Position numbers and translations under genes: made by a program. Shown piece by piece: positions 34,197 through 44,399 of a stretch of 64,000 bases of DNA. The notes under the pieces are model-generated. The model was not told the DNA's origin, did not search any database, and worked only from the letters and a program-made list of their open reading frames with translations. This DNA comes from Rhinopomastus cyanomelas. Lineage: Eukaryota; Chordata; Aves; Bucerotiformes; Rhinopomastidae. The stretch's first letter is position 1. Each line of letters begins with the position of its first letter. The DNA is taken from the NCBI GenBank assembly GCA_013400115.1, contig VXBP01002270.1, forward strand, positions 62,001 to 126,000, read 5' to 3'.

Positions 34197-34269
34197 AAAA
34201 AGAGCTTCCAGCCCCACAGCTTGTTGGTAGATTTGCCCCCACTTACATCCGAGGCCAAGTCAGTGCCTC

Positions 34270-34530
34270 AGAATCACAGAATTTTCTAGGTTGGAAAAGA
34301 CTTTTGAGTCCAACCGTGAACCCAGCTGGCCCAAGGCCACCACTAAACCCTGCCCATGAGCTCCAAATCTCCACGACTGTGAAACACATCCAGGGATGGT
34401 GGTTCAACCCCCTCCCTAGGCAGCCTTTTCCAAGGCCTGAGGACCCTTTCCTCATGGCCAACCTGAACCTCCCCTGGCCCAGCTCAAGGCCATTTCCTCC
34501 AGTCAGCAGAACAGATCCATCACCCTAGGG
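34270..34530 (-). repeat. CR1 LINE fragment, antisense
   Basis: agaatcacagaattttctag starts the 3' end, followed by 'ccaccactaaaccctgccca' and 'ggtggttcaaccccctccct'. About 260 bp are preserved. Confidence 0.9.
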
Positions 34531-34882
34531 AAGGCTGCTGTGTTGGAGCAGCTCAGGAGTGCCCATTTCAGGCAAGGGCCTTTGGGACTCGGAGGACACT
34601 TGGAGGAGGTGACTGATCGTCGCCGGCTCTATTTTAGTTACCCGATGGAGCTTTTAATAGCAGAGATGTGCAAGGCAGTGACAGCCATTGTTTTGGTTTT
34701 ACAGTCAAACTGGTCCCATCTGCCCCAGTTAGAAATCTGTGACTCACCCAACACAAAGGGATGGAAATAAATTCAGCTCTGGCAGCACAGCCGTGCCGTG
34801 CCCAGGGCCACGGGTGCTTCTGCCATTAAATCACCTCCCCAGCCGGCGCCGGGACTGGTGCGTGTGCTTGGCTTCCATCAGC
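34531..34882. other. Unique intronic stretch
   Basis: No exon or repeat was recognised. An A/T-richer part (TTTTAGTTACCC) lies near 34632. Confidence 0.4.
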
Positions 34883-35415
34883 ACTAGTGTGGCCAGCAGG
34901 ACTAGGGATGTAGTTCTGCCCCTGTGCTGGGCACTGGGGAGGCCTCCCCTTGAGGACTGGGGCAGTGCTGGGCCCCTCACTTCAAGAAAGAGATGGAGGG
35001 GCTGGAGCAGGAGCAATGAGGAGCAATGAGGCTGGGGAGGGAAAGGCTGATGAGGAGAGGCTGAGGGAGCTGGGGGTGTTGAGCCTGGAGAAGAGGAGAC
35101 TCTAGAGGGACCTTCTCCCTCTCTCCAGCTCTGGGAAGGGAGGTTGTAGTCAGCTGGGGGTCAGAGTCTTCTCCCAGGCAGCCAGCACCAGGATGAAGCT
35201 GCGCCAGGGGAGGGTTGGGTTGGATGTTAGAAAGCCCTTCCAAAGGGTGATCAGAGCCTGGACTGGACTGCCCAGAGCAGTGGTGAGGAAGTCCCTATCC
35301 CTGGAGGTGTTGAAGGACATGCTGGCTGTGGCCCTTAGTGGCCTGGTCTGGCCACTGTTATGATGTTAGGTCCTGGGCTGGCTGAGCTCACAGGGCTTTT
35401 CCAGCCTCAGTCACC
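34883..35415 (+). repeat. CR1 LINE fragment, sense
   Basis: It starts 'ctagtgtggccagcaggact', continues through 'gagaggctgagggagctggg', and ends at 'ttttccagcctcagtcac'. This is the subfamily with 'gtcctgggctggctgagctc', also seen at 36841, 54543 and 61552. Confidence 0.92.
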
Positions 35416-36119
35416 CTGCCTGTGTGTGATGGGCAACTACAGCAGCAGCAGCCCTTGCCCAGGCGAAGGGGATCCAAGTGCTGAAGCCTCCTGTGGTACC
35501 CAGGGCTGTGGGGCTGTGGGTTGTGCCCCGTTCACGCCCACACGGGAGGGCAGGGCTGGAAGCACAAACAAAGCTGGGCAGTGTCTGTCCCCAGCACAGA
35601 CAGAACCCGACTGTGTCCCCAAGATGGTGATTCACCACGTGCCGCTTAACCCTCCGGTCCCTGGGCTCGTGTGCCAGGGTGGGGGACCCAAAGCACTTTT
35701 GTAAAGCGAGGGATTCATCCTTGAATGAACCAACGTGCTCACAGGTGGTTGTTCACTCTGCTTTGAGAAGAAGCATCCAAACCCCAGCGCTCCAGGAGAT
35801 TCCCAGGCTTTCTGCCTCCAGTGCACGGAGTGGTGGCAGGATGTGCAGGCAGTGCTTGGGTTTGTCTCCTCTTCAAGGTGCCTCATCTTCTGCTAAAGGA
35901 TTGTGGATTGTTTGAAGGATGGATCAGGGTGTGGGTTTGGGGTCTGTGGCTACACCCCATGCAGTGGTGGGAACAGCTTTGGCCATGAGGCAGCACGGCT
36001 GTGGCCTCCCAGACAGCCGAGGGTTTTGTAGAAGTTATTTTTTCAAAGCAAAAGGTTAGGAGTCTTGGTCAGAAGTTACTTGGTCAGAAGTTACTTGGAA
36101 GTTCTCTTGTTTTGCAAAA
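35416..36119. other. Unique intronic stretch
   Basis: No exon was found. A short tandem duplication of a cagaagttacttggt unit lies at about 36069-36098. Confidence 0.4.
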
Positions 36120-36217
36120 CTCAAAGGCCAGCCTGGTCTAGGGTGGTGTAGGCCTGGTGGAGGGGTTGGAACTGGATGATCAGGTGGTGCCTTCCTACCC
36201 TGAGTGATTCTGATTCC
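36120..36217 (+). repeat. Decayed CR1 LINE tail, sense
   Basis: 'ggttggaactggatgatcag' and 'tgagtgattctgattccc' resemble a CR1 terminus. Divergence is high. Confidence 0.62.
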
Positions 36218-36231
36218 CTAACTTCTCCAGT

Positions 36232-36326
36232 GAAGTGATCCTGCTGTGGCAGGGGGATTGGACTGGGTGATCTTTTGAGGTCCTTTCCAATCCCTAATGT
36301 CCTGTGATTCTGTGTGATTCTGTGAA
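36232..36326 (+). repeat. CR1 LINE tail fragment, sense
   Basis: 'gtgatcctgctgtggcaggg' and 'tttccaatccctaatgtcct' are followed by two gtgattctgt tail repeats. This is a clear 3' terminus. Confidence 0.88.
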
Positions 36327-36388
36327 TGAAGCTGTTGGCTTGGTGACCTTGCCAGCATCCAAGACAATGCAAAATGTCCCTCTAAGTT

Positions 36389-36785
36389 GTGGAATCATCA
36401 GATTGTTTACGTTGGAGAAGACCTCTGAGATCACAGAATGGCTTAGATTAGAAGGGACCTTGAAGATCATCCAGTTCCAACCTCCTGCCATGGGAAGGGA
36501 GACCTCTCACCAGACCAGGTTGCCCAGAGCCCCATCCAACCTGGCACTGGACACTGCCAGGGATGGATGGAGCAGCCACAACCTCCCTGGGCAGCCTGTT
36601 CCAGTGCCTGAGCAACCTCATGGGGAAGAATTTCTTCCCCATATCCAGTCTAAATCTCCCCTCTTTCCATTTCAAGCCATTGCCCCTTGTCCTGTCACTG
36701 CAGACTCTTGTAAAAAGCTGTCCTCCAGCTTTCCTGAAGCCCCCTTCATGTCCTCAAGATCACTGAGTCCAACTGATAACACAAG
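36389..36785 (-). repeat. CR1 LINE fragment split by a second CR1, antisense
   Basis: The outer halves are 36389-36433 ('gtttacgttggagaagacct') and 36757-36785 ('aagatcactgagtccaactg'). Joined at agatca they restore the usual order. The outer 5' border is uncertain. Confidence 0.72.
36434..36756 (-). repeat. CR1 LINE fragment nested in another CR1, antisense
   Basis: It contains 'cagaatggcttagattagaa', 'tctcaccagaccaggttgcc', 'ggcagcctgttccagtgcct' and 'ctgaagcccccttcatg'. The six bases agatca occur at both borders (36428-36433 and 36757-36762), as expected for a target-site duplication. Confidence 0.88.
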
Positions 36786-36840
36786 TCAGTATCTTATGGC
36801 TGTTCCCCAAGTCATGGCCAAGCTTGAAACATGTTTTGTT

Positions 36841-37060
36841 GGGACTTAGGAAGCCCTTCCTCATGGAAAGGGTGATCAGAGCCTGGACTGGACTGCCCAG
36901 GGCAGTGGTGGAGTTCCCATCCCTGGAGGTGTTGAAGGGCAGCCTGGCTGTGGCTCTCAGTGCCCTGGTGTGGCCACCGTGGTGATGTTAGGTCCTGGGC
37001 TGGGCTGGCTGAGCTCAGATGGCTTCTCCAGCCTCAGTCACTCTGTGATTCTGGGATGGG
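36841..37060 (+). repeat. CR1 LINE 3' fragment, sense
   Basis: 'ttaggaagcccttcctcatg' starts it, followed by 'actgcccagggcagtggtgg'; the tail is cactctgtgattctggg. Confidence 0.9.
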
Positions 37061-37204
37061 AAGAACATGCTGGGGGCTTGTGTCTCCAGGTTACGTCCTC
37101 CTTCATTCATCATAACAGGCATCACCCATCTGCTCTGAAGCCCTGGAGGGCATTTTCCATCCTCACAGGATGCACTAGCCCACCGGAGCAGCCCAGACAC
37201 AGAC

Positions 37205-37268
37205 CACTAGTGATTGGAAGGGACCTTGAAAGATCATCTAGTCCAATCCCTCTGCCACAGCAGGAGCC
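37205..37268 (-). repeat. CR1 LINE tail fragment, antisense
   Basis: 'ctagtgattggaagggacct' and 'ccctctgccacagcagga' mark a 64-bp remnant of the 3' end. Confidence 0.8.
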
Positions 37269-38602
37269 CACACCTGGGTACTGGAGCCCAGGGAAGCGCT
37301 GGAACCGGGAGATGAGCTCCATTAGGAGAAAAAGGACCATTGCTGGAGGTGCCAGAGTTCTGTTTGCAGAAGGGATTTGCACTTCTGAGAGGGCTGAAGC
37401 TTCCAAGGGCTTGAAGTACACTTGGCCATTTCTTCTAGGTGCTTGTAGAGAGTGTTTCTGCCGTGTCCTCAGGCCTCAGCAGTAATTGCAGGTTGTCCAT
37501 TAACCACAGGGTGCAGATCCTTCACTTCAGGCTGTCACACATCCAGCACCTGGAGGACAGACCTTGTGGAGAGGCACCGCTTGAGTTTCAAACACGCAGT
37601 GGGGGGGGATGATGTAGAGACAGGGCGCGGTGGCACTTCTGAAGGACAAGAACTGGGTCCTTCAGGTGGGCTCCTGCAGCTTTGGGAGGTTTCAGAGGCT
37701 GAAGAAGGCCGTGTGAAATGGAGCCCCACCTCCTCCAGCTTGGGCAGTGGCCAGCTCCTCCGTGGGCAGCAGGAACTTCTCCTTTCAGATAGAGCAGCTC
37801 TGCGTCACCTCCTGCCGCGCTCGTTGTGCCGGGTGCGTCATTCCAGAGCCTCCCAGCGCCGCGTGGGCAGGGAGCGCGAGCGGAGCACAGAGGACCTTTG
37901 TTTCCTCAGCAAGTAGCTGGAGCATGAAGTAGGTGAGGCTTCACCTACCTCAGGTGTTGTGTTCCCTGGGAACCTTGGTGGGGAGGTTTGGAGCTAGATT
38001 GTGTCTTCACGCCGTGGATTGGGTCCCGAGTTGTCCTGCAGCAGACAGAGCGGCGCTGTCATTCTGTGTGATCGGTGCTCTGTTGGGTACCAGCCCTCTC
38101 CCAGAAGCTCCAGCTGCAGACTGGGCCAGGCTCCTGGAGAGGTGTGGGAACAGCACCAGGGTTTGCCTTCCTCTGGATAAACGAGTGCAGGAGACCCAGA
38201 GAGTTCTCCTGCATCCACCTGCTGTCCCCAGGCAACCCAGCATCCTGCTGGCTCAATGTTGCTCTCAGAAACCTGCCACTGCCTGTCTTGGCAGGTTGAG
38301 CCCCACCAGAGATCTTCTTCAGGAACATGCTGAGTGATGACAGGCACTGGTGGAGCTTCTAAATGATCCCACCTGATCTGTTTTTCCACCAAGACATGAG
38401 ATAGCATCACGGCTCAGGAAGAGTAGGTTTCCTTCCTTTAGAGTTCTTCAGCTCCCCATCTCCTACAGCCTGTGGACAGAGTGTGATCCGTGTTCCCATG
38501 CTGTGGCCATCACAGAGGCCTCCCCTGGAAGAGAAGTGAGGGATCTCCTCACCCAGAGCCCTGCTTCAGGCTTCATACTGCACATGAACCCCATGTGCAG
38601 CC
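37269..38602. other. FAM53B: Unique intronic stretch before the FAM53B terminal exon
   Basis: About 1.3 kb without transposon or exon. A small CpG-dense patch sits at 37815-37885. Open frames on both strands have no family match. Confidence 0.45.
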
Positions 38603-38709
38603 GGGGTGTTTCAGGAGATGATTTAGTAGTTGGGGGTTGCAGGGCAGATGGATGGACTTGATGATCTTGAAGGTCTTTTCCAACCTTGGTGATTCTGTGA
38701 TTCCATGAT
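38603..38709 (+). repeat. CR1 LINE tail fragment, sense
   Basis: 'ggtgtttcaggagatgattt' and 'tggacttgatgatcttgaag' precede a gattctgtgattccatga tail. It lies only about 108 bases before the splice acceptor of the last FAM53B exon. Confidence 0.88.
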
Positions 38710-38817
38710 GGGGGACTTTGCTTCTGGTGGAACTTCTGCTCCAGTACAGCTCCAGGATGCCCTCCAGTCCCTGTCCCCGCTCCTCACTCACTGCTTCTCT
38801 CCCTCTTGTCGTTGCAG

Positions 38818-39120
38818 AACCGCCAGACCTTCAACAGCCTCACCTGCCTTAGTGCGGCGGCCGAGGACGGGCCCCAGCAGCGCCCCCGGCCATGGACCAC
38901 GGCCCCCCGCTCCCCCGAGGTGATGCCGGGCAGGACCCCCGCCTGCACCCCGGTTCCAGAGCCGCCACGTTCACGGGCTGACTTGTCCTGCGAGGAGGAA
39001 GAGGAAGGTGTTGGCGGGAAGGACGAGGACAGGGCGGTGTGGCGGGGCGGCGGGCCGAGCGCCGAGAGCCTCTTCCAGCTGGACGGCGAGATAGACATCG
39101 AGCAGATAGAGAACAACTGA
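38818..39120 (+). CDS. FAM53B: FAM53B terminal coding exon (residues 283-382)
   Basis: The acceptor ccctcttgtcgttgcag ends at 38817. The exon starts in phase 0, matching the previous donor, and encodes 100 residues before TGA. NRQTFNSLTCLSAAAED at 283-299 is the family continuation. RTPACTPVPEPP (321-332), an acidic run after SCEEEEE (339-345) and the C-terminus FQLDGEIDIEQIENN (368-382) also fit FAM53B. The conserved acidic end is diagnostic. The middle (300-360) is shorter and more proline/glycine-rich than I remember for mammals, whose protein is about 40 residues longer. Codon use is strongly GC-rich. The joined protein is 382 residues and the frame stays open across all junctions. Confidence 0.95.
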   Translation, partial: NRQTFNSLTCLSAAAEDGPQQRPRPWTTAPRSPEVMPGRTPACTPVPEPPRSRADLSCEEEEEGVGGKDEDRAVWRGGGPSAESLFQLDGEIDIEQIENN

Positions 39121-41385
39121 GCCGGCGGCTCCTCGCCCCCTGGGGCCGGGGGCACTGCCAGCAGCACCGGGGAGGGCTCCCCGCTGCTGGCGGTGGGTTT
39201 GCGGGGTCTCGCCGCTGCTCTCCTCCTGCCAGCTGGAGGGGATGAAGCAGCTTTGCCAAAAGTTCATCAGGTATTTAGAGCAGTTTGTGTGCGTGCGTGT
39301 GTAACTCTCGGGATTCTTTGTGACTACTGTAGCCAGAGAGCGGCTGGCCAGGGGGCTGTTGCTGGCCCGGATGGGGACGCCAGGATCACCAACAGAGGTG
39401 GTGCGTGAGTCGATGGCCCAGAGCGTTGGAGCTGGTGGGGCTGGACGTGCCCCTCCCAGTCCCACCGGCGCTTGTCCAGGGGATGCACAAGGAGAAACCA
39501 CCACCCAGGGGACCGGGAAGAGCAGATGGGGGGGAACCAGAGAGTTGAGATTTGCAGCCCAGGTGGTGGCTGGTACCGGCCTTTCTGCCACATCCTGTGT
39601 GGCTCCAGCACCCACCTCGCTCCCCACGGCCCGGCAGCGCCCCAAGAAGGAGGTCACGAGTGTTTTGCTGAAAGGTAACGATGGTAAGAGCTGGGTCTGT
39701 ACTTTACTGGTTTCATTTCCCTTTTCCTGACGAGGAATTAACGGGACCCCTGTCCCGCGCAGCTCCAATCCGGGGTGACATCTCCAGCACCCCAAGGATG
39801 CTCCAAATGCCTTTATTTTCCCTCTTCCCACCCCCTTCTCTCAAACCCATTGGGGAAAACCCCTCCCCTCGGTTCTCACACCCAGCTTGGAGCGGGGCTG
39901 GGCTCTTCCACCCCTTTCCCAGCAGCTGGACCCTTTCAGCTCCCTGAGGAACAGCTGCCACTCTCTTTCTTACGGCTCTGTTTTACTGTGAAGGGGCTGC
40001 CGGCCCGCGGCACTCATGGGGTTACTTGACAAAGTCAGCTGGGGAGAAGCTGAGGACCCAGGCAGCAGCACTGAGAAGCTTTCCCCCCGTCCCTGTGCCT
40101 TTCCCCGGCACAGACAACGTGGTGGCCGGATCGTCCGCACCGCCCGAGTCCTCTCGATAAGAACTGTCCACGCGCTGACAGGGTTCGAAGGACATGGCCG
40201 GTGGGTTTTGTTCCTCTCTCCTTTGGTTCTGTTGGTTGTTTCAAGCTCTAGGAAAGCTCTAAGAGAAGCTTCCAGCAGGTTCCTCGAGCTCAGGGCTTCC
40301 CCCTTGAACTCATCAAGGCTTCTACGATGGCTTGTCCTCGTCGCTGAGTCCAACAGCAACTTTTAATGGGGTTCAGCACCCCCATGTAGGACACTTCTAG
40401 GAGCCCCTTGACTCGGAAAGGGCTGAGAACTGCTGGCACAGGTTTTCCTCATCATTTCTGTTACGTTAGTGCACTTTTTCCGCGGTGGATCGGGGTGCGT
40501 GTGGCATCTCCCATCCCAGTGGAACCCATCAGCTGTTCTATAGCTTTACCCCGCCCTGGCTCTGCAGAGCCAGGCTGTGACGCCTCTGGGCTGGGTGCTG
40601 GCAGGCAGGGCTGGCCCCAAACATCTGGGGGAGGGATGACAGGGATGTCTTTTTGTTTTGGGGAGCCCTCCAGCTCTTTGAAAGTGGAAAATACATCCTG
40701 GCTTCACTTCTTACCCCTCCCGTAGAGGCAGGAGCTGCCCACCTCAGGAGGGTCCGGCTGTGCCAGCGTTTTCCCCGGCTGCTGCCGCTGCCCCAGTCCA
40801 CATTCCCGCAGCTGCACAGCTCTCGGCTTGGAGTCTTCCTGATGCTCTATATCCCCTCCCCACACTGACACATCCCTGGTCCCACTGGCCACAGGCACCT
40901 CCTCAGCTCCCTGAGAATAGGGCAAATTCACCCAGATCCATGTCCCAGAGCTTGGGGTGGGCTCTGGCATCACTGGGGCTGCAACTCCTAAGGGCTTCTT
41001 TTTTCTTTCCACAAGGGCTGCTCCTGGTGCCACGCTAACCCCCCACCCTAGTAGGGAGGTGCCCAGTGGGCCACCCCGTAGCCAGTTGTACCCGACGTAG
41101 CTGTAGCATCGAGTTTACAAACAGCACAACCCGTTTGCCTTACTAAAGACGCTTCTCCACTGAGTCATGGCCTTACCCTGGGCACGGCAGCGCGGGCTCA
41201 GACCGCAGTCAGCGACGGCTTCGAGGCCGCGGCGGTGTTTCCCTGGGGAGTCTCGTGTTGCGGGGGGATGCTTTCGTGTGCTTACTCTCCGTTTAAGGAA
41301 GCCTTACTCTGAAACAAAACAAACCCACCTTGTTTTGGTTGTTGTCTCTCTCTGTCTCTGCGTAGAGGTAAAACGTCTGTGGATT

Positions 41386-41411
41386 TATATATATATAAAG
41401 ATATATATATA
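41386..41411. repeat. (AT)n-rich self-complementary tract beside a poly(A) signal
   Basis: Two alternating TA runs separated by aaag lie directly before AATAAA. The runs can pair with themselves or each other. Confidence 0.85.
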
Positions 41412-41417
41412 AATAAA
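41412..41417 (+). promoter_or_regulatory. FAM53B: Candidate proximal poly(A) signal of FAM53B
   Basis: A canonical AATAAA lies about 2.3 kb after the stop codon. The downstream sequence is A-rich rather than GT-rich, so use is uncertain. Confidence 0.45.
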
Positions 41418-42316
41418 GGAATTAAAAGAAAAGGAATTAACTGTAACCTAGCACGTGCCTCAGATTCAGGGGGACAGCCTTGTTGATTGTAAAGTCACAA
41501 GTGGTGGCGGCGCTGCCCGGCATCAGGAGATCCGGACCCTACGGAGAGATGGGCATCACCGCCGCAAGCCAAGGGGGCCCTGCTTGGACTCACTCTGACA
41601 CGGATGCTTTGGTGACCTCCTTCCATCCCTCCCTTGCTGCCAGAATGTGATGTTACAGTAATACGCAGCCACGGGAGGTTGCTCCTGGCTACCACAGGCT
41701 CCGTGTTGGGAAGATGCCATCCCCAGCAGGATGGCAACAAGCCGTGAGGGTCCGTCGTCCCGCGAGTCAAACGGGATGTGAATAGGATGAGTCTTAGCCC
41801 CCGCGCGCTGCGTGGTGGCAGGTGGGGCTCCCCGAGCCCGTTCGGTGGAGGATTCCACTCGCAAGGAGGATTTGTAAGATAGATTGTGATGTTCCCACGT
41901 CCTAGCGTAGCCTCCCCGGCCGAGAAGAAGTTGTGTCCCAAGTGCATTGACTGATCAGGAGCTCCCTGGCTGAACAGCCTCACGGACTTAGCGGAGGTTG
42001 TCGCAGGATTGTAGCGGCGCTTGGCGGTGCCGCAGGGATTTGATGGACAAGAGGTTGAAGAGGATGGCCAAAAAAACCCCCAAACCACCTGAAGACAAGA
42101 AGAAGAAACACCAACACAAAGCCTTCTGAAGCTATGACCTGTAGTAGCCGAGTCTCGCTGGCCATTGCACAAGCGCAGCGGGATGAGTGTGTCCCCGGGC
42201 CAGGGGGCTGCCTGAGGGGGCCCCGATGGTGCCGGCTGCCCTCGTAACCCCCTCCATGACTTGATTGCACTAGAGCAGCTCAGTCTCAGGAAATTGCTTG
42301 TTACTTTTACTGTGTA

Positions 42317-42322
42317 AATAAA
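42317..42322 (+). promoter_or_regulatory. FAM53B: Candidate distal poly(A) signal of FAM53B
   Basis: A canonical AATAAA is followed about 40 bases later by a GT-rich 'ctctgtgtgctgtccctggg' segment. The first CR1 after the gene begins 250 bases downstream, fitting a gene end here. Confidence 0.6.
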
Positions 42323-42572
42323 GCTTCCTGGTTCCGTAACCTCGGGCCGGCCTCTCGCCTCTGTGTGCTGTCCCTGGGATGGGGGACTTTTGGGGTGTTG
42401 GTGACCCGTGAGGATGTTGGGATCCCATGGGTGCTGGAGCCCTGTGTGCCTCTCCTTTCGCATAGGAGGTCTGGCTGCACCTCCTCGGCTGCTGGGTGGG
42501 AAGAGGTGGGGAAGGTGGGACCCTGCACTGAGGTGTCTGTGTGGGGTTTGTGAGGGTGTCACCAGCTTGCAC

Positions 42573-43043
42573 CAATCTTAGGGGCTGGAGCGAGGGCAGA
42601 GGAGGACAATGAAGCTGGGGAAGGGCCTGGAGAATAAATCTGATGAGGAGAGATTGAGAGAGTTGGGCTGTTTGGTTTGAGGAAGAGGAGGATGAGGAGA
42701 GACCTCATCGCTCTCTACAACTACCTGAAAGGACCCTGTGGAGATGCTGGTGCTGGGCTCTTCTCACAGGTCATTAGAGACAGAAGCAGAGGGAAGGGCT
42801 TCAAGCTTCAACAGGGGAGGGTTAGACTGGACATCAGGATGAAATTCTTTGTGGAGAAGAGTGGTGAGACCATGGGACGGGCTGCCTGGGGTGGGGTTTG
42901 AGTCCCCATCCCTGGATGTGTTTAGAAGTCACTTAGATGTAGCATTGGGGGATCTGGTTTGGGGGTGACCTTGTAGAGTAGGGTTGAGGGTTGGTCTCGA
43001 CAATCTCAGGGATCTTTTCCAACCTGAATGACTCTGTGATTCA
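42573..43043 (+). repeat. CR1 LINE fragment, sense
   Basis: It runs from 'ggggctggagcgagggcaga' through 'gaggagagattgagagagtt' to a gactctgtgattc tail. About 470 bp remain, the first repeat past the presumed FAM53B end. Confidence 0.93.
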
Positions 43044-43238
43044 AGTGCCAAGTTTCACCTGAAACATGTTCAAGGACAGAGTTCATGTTCCACCCCTTAG
43101 CGTGAAGTCTGACGCCAAGCAAGGCAAGAGCTTGCAGCACGGAGGAGGGGGAGTGTGAAATAGATTCTTGGGGAAATCAGTGGAACGAAATTCCTGGGGC
43201 AATGTGTGAAATTAATTCTTGGAAAACTTAGGGAACAA
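43044..43238. other. Unique intergenic spacer
   Basis: No feature was recognised. A partly repeated 'gtgaaat(a/t)..attcttgg' motif occurs between 43155 and 43222. Confidence 0.4.
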
Positions 43239-43243
43239 ATTCT

Positions 43244-43318
43244 TCAGAAAACCATCACTTGGCTTTCATAGCCTCCACATTCATCCTTGTAAGGCTTCCG
43301 AGTCGGTTCTTCACAGAA
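43244..43318 (-). repeat. Non-CR1 flank shared with 49940-50017
   Basis: It contains 'ggctttcatagcctccacat' and 'tcatccttgtaaggcttc', nearly identical to the sequence beside another CR1 about 6.7 kb away. In both places it abuts the CR1 3' end. Confidence 0.85.
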
Positions 43319-43438
43319 CCACAGAGTCAGAGAACATTAGGGATTGGAAGGGACCTCGAAAGATCATCCAGTCCAATCCCTCTGCCACAGCAGGATCACC
43401 TAGATCCAGCTGCACAGGAACACGTCCAGGCAGGTCGA
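43319..43438 (-). repeat. CR1 LINE 3' fragment, antisense
   Basis: 'agagaacattagggattgg' leads to 'ccctctgccacagcaggatc' and stops after 'cacgtccaggcaggt'. Its 5' end differs from the copy at 50018, although they share the 3' flank. Confidence 0.9.
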
Positions 43439-43806
43439 TCTGTCCCTGCAACCCCAACAAAACCCAGCAAGGAAAGCGGCCAGCGAGCAGCCTGCAGAGG
43501 TTTGGTGGCAGATGGCAGGATGTTTATCGGCCCCAAGTTAATCAGATTGCAGCGGTGGGCTTAGAGCACCCCAACAGAAACCATCAAAACAAGGAAGAAT
43601 GACAGGATAAACCAGCAATTCCCAGTGAGCTGGGGTTGCCCAGCAGGGTTTGCAGGATCCACCGATGCTCACGGGGCTGCACCCCTAGGAGACACAAACC
43701 CAGCCCCCAAGAGCTGCACTGAGGTCACTTTCCCAGATGTGGTTTGTCACAGTTCAGTCCCCGAGAGCAGCCCTGCAGCTCCATGGGCAGCTGGTAGCTC
43801 AGAAGA
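43439..43806. other. Unique intergenic spacer between FAM53B and LHPP
   Basis: No exon, repeat or promoter was recognised. Confidence 0.4.
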
Positions 43807-43858
43807 AACTAGATGATCTTTTGAGGTCCCTTCCAATCCCTAATGTTCTGTGATTCTT
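43807..43858 (+). repeat. CR1 LINE tail fragment, sense
   Basis: 'actagatgatcttttgaggt' followed by 'ctaatgttctgtgattctt' is the terminal 50 bp of a CR1. Confidence 0.8.
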
Positions 43859-43891
43859 TCCAGCCCTCATGGGCTGCTCCAGGAACATGGA

Positions 43892-44064
43892 GCATCGCTT
43901 CCAGGGCTCTGTCACCCTCACTGGGAAGAAGTTCCTTCTCATATAGATGTGGAACCTCCTCTGGCCCAGCTCACACCCTTTGTCCTATCACTAGGTGCCC
44001 CTGAGCAGAGCCTGGCTCCCTCCTCCTGACACCCACCCTTCCCATATTTCTCAACATTCATGGG
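43892..44064 (-). repeat. CR1 LINE internal fragment, antisense
   Basis: 'cttccagggctctgtcaccc' to 'cccatatttctcaacattca' corresponds to the 3' part of ORF2. The 3' terminal segment is absent. Confidence 0.88.
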
Positions 44065-44399
44065 ATTTCATGGAAACTCAAAGACAGGAGCAGCAGAACA
44101 AGCAGGGCTAAGCAACACACCCAGGCCATGTTGTTCTCCACTGAAGAACCCACCCACAGGTGAGCTGGAGCTGTGAGGGTCCCACACTGACAGCCCCAGG
44201 ATGTGGGGCTGCATCCCAGCTGCATAGCTGGGATTTTAATGGGAAGGGGTGGGAAACCCTTGTGTCCCCACAGCCTGTGAGATGGAAAGAAGATAAAACC
44301 CCATTGGTCCTACAGCCCTCAACAGCTTATTCCAGCTGGGGAAAAGCAATCTGGATGCCCTCAGCATCCCCATGGAGGGACTGAACGCACCAACAAATG

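Larger units (their letters stand above)
39121..42340 (+). other. FAM53B: FAM53B 3' UTR (inferred extent)
   Basis: The sequence after the stop contains no CR1 for over 3 kb, in contrast to the introns, which suits a retained UTR. It holds two AATAAA signals. Long open frames antisense to it (38971-39831 and 41495-42562) have no recognisable domain. The end is inferred from the distal signal and the GT-rich sequence behind it. Confidence 0.6.

Noticed and set aside
38971..39831. 286-codon minus-strand frame over the last FAM53B exon
   Set aside because: It is antisense to a confirmed exon and its GC-rich 3' UTR, with no domain and no splice or promoter support.
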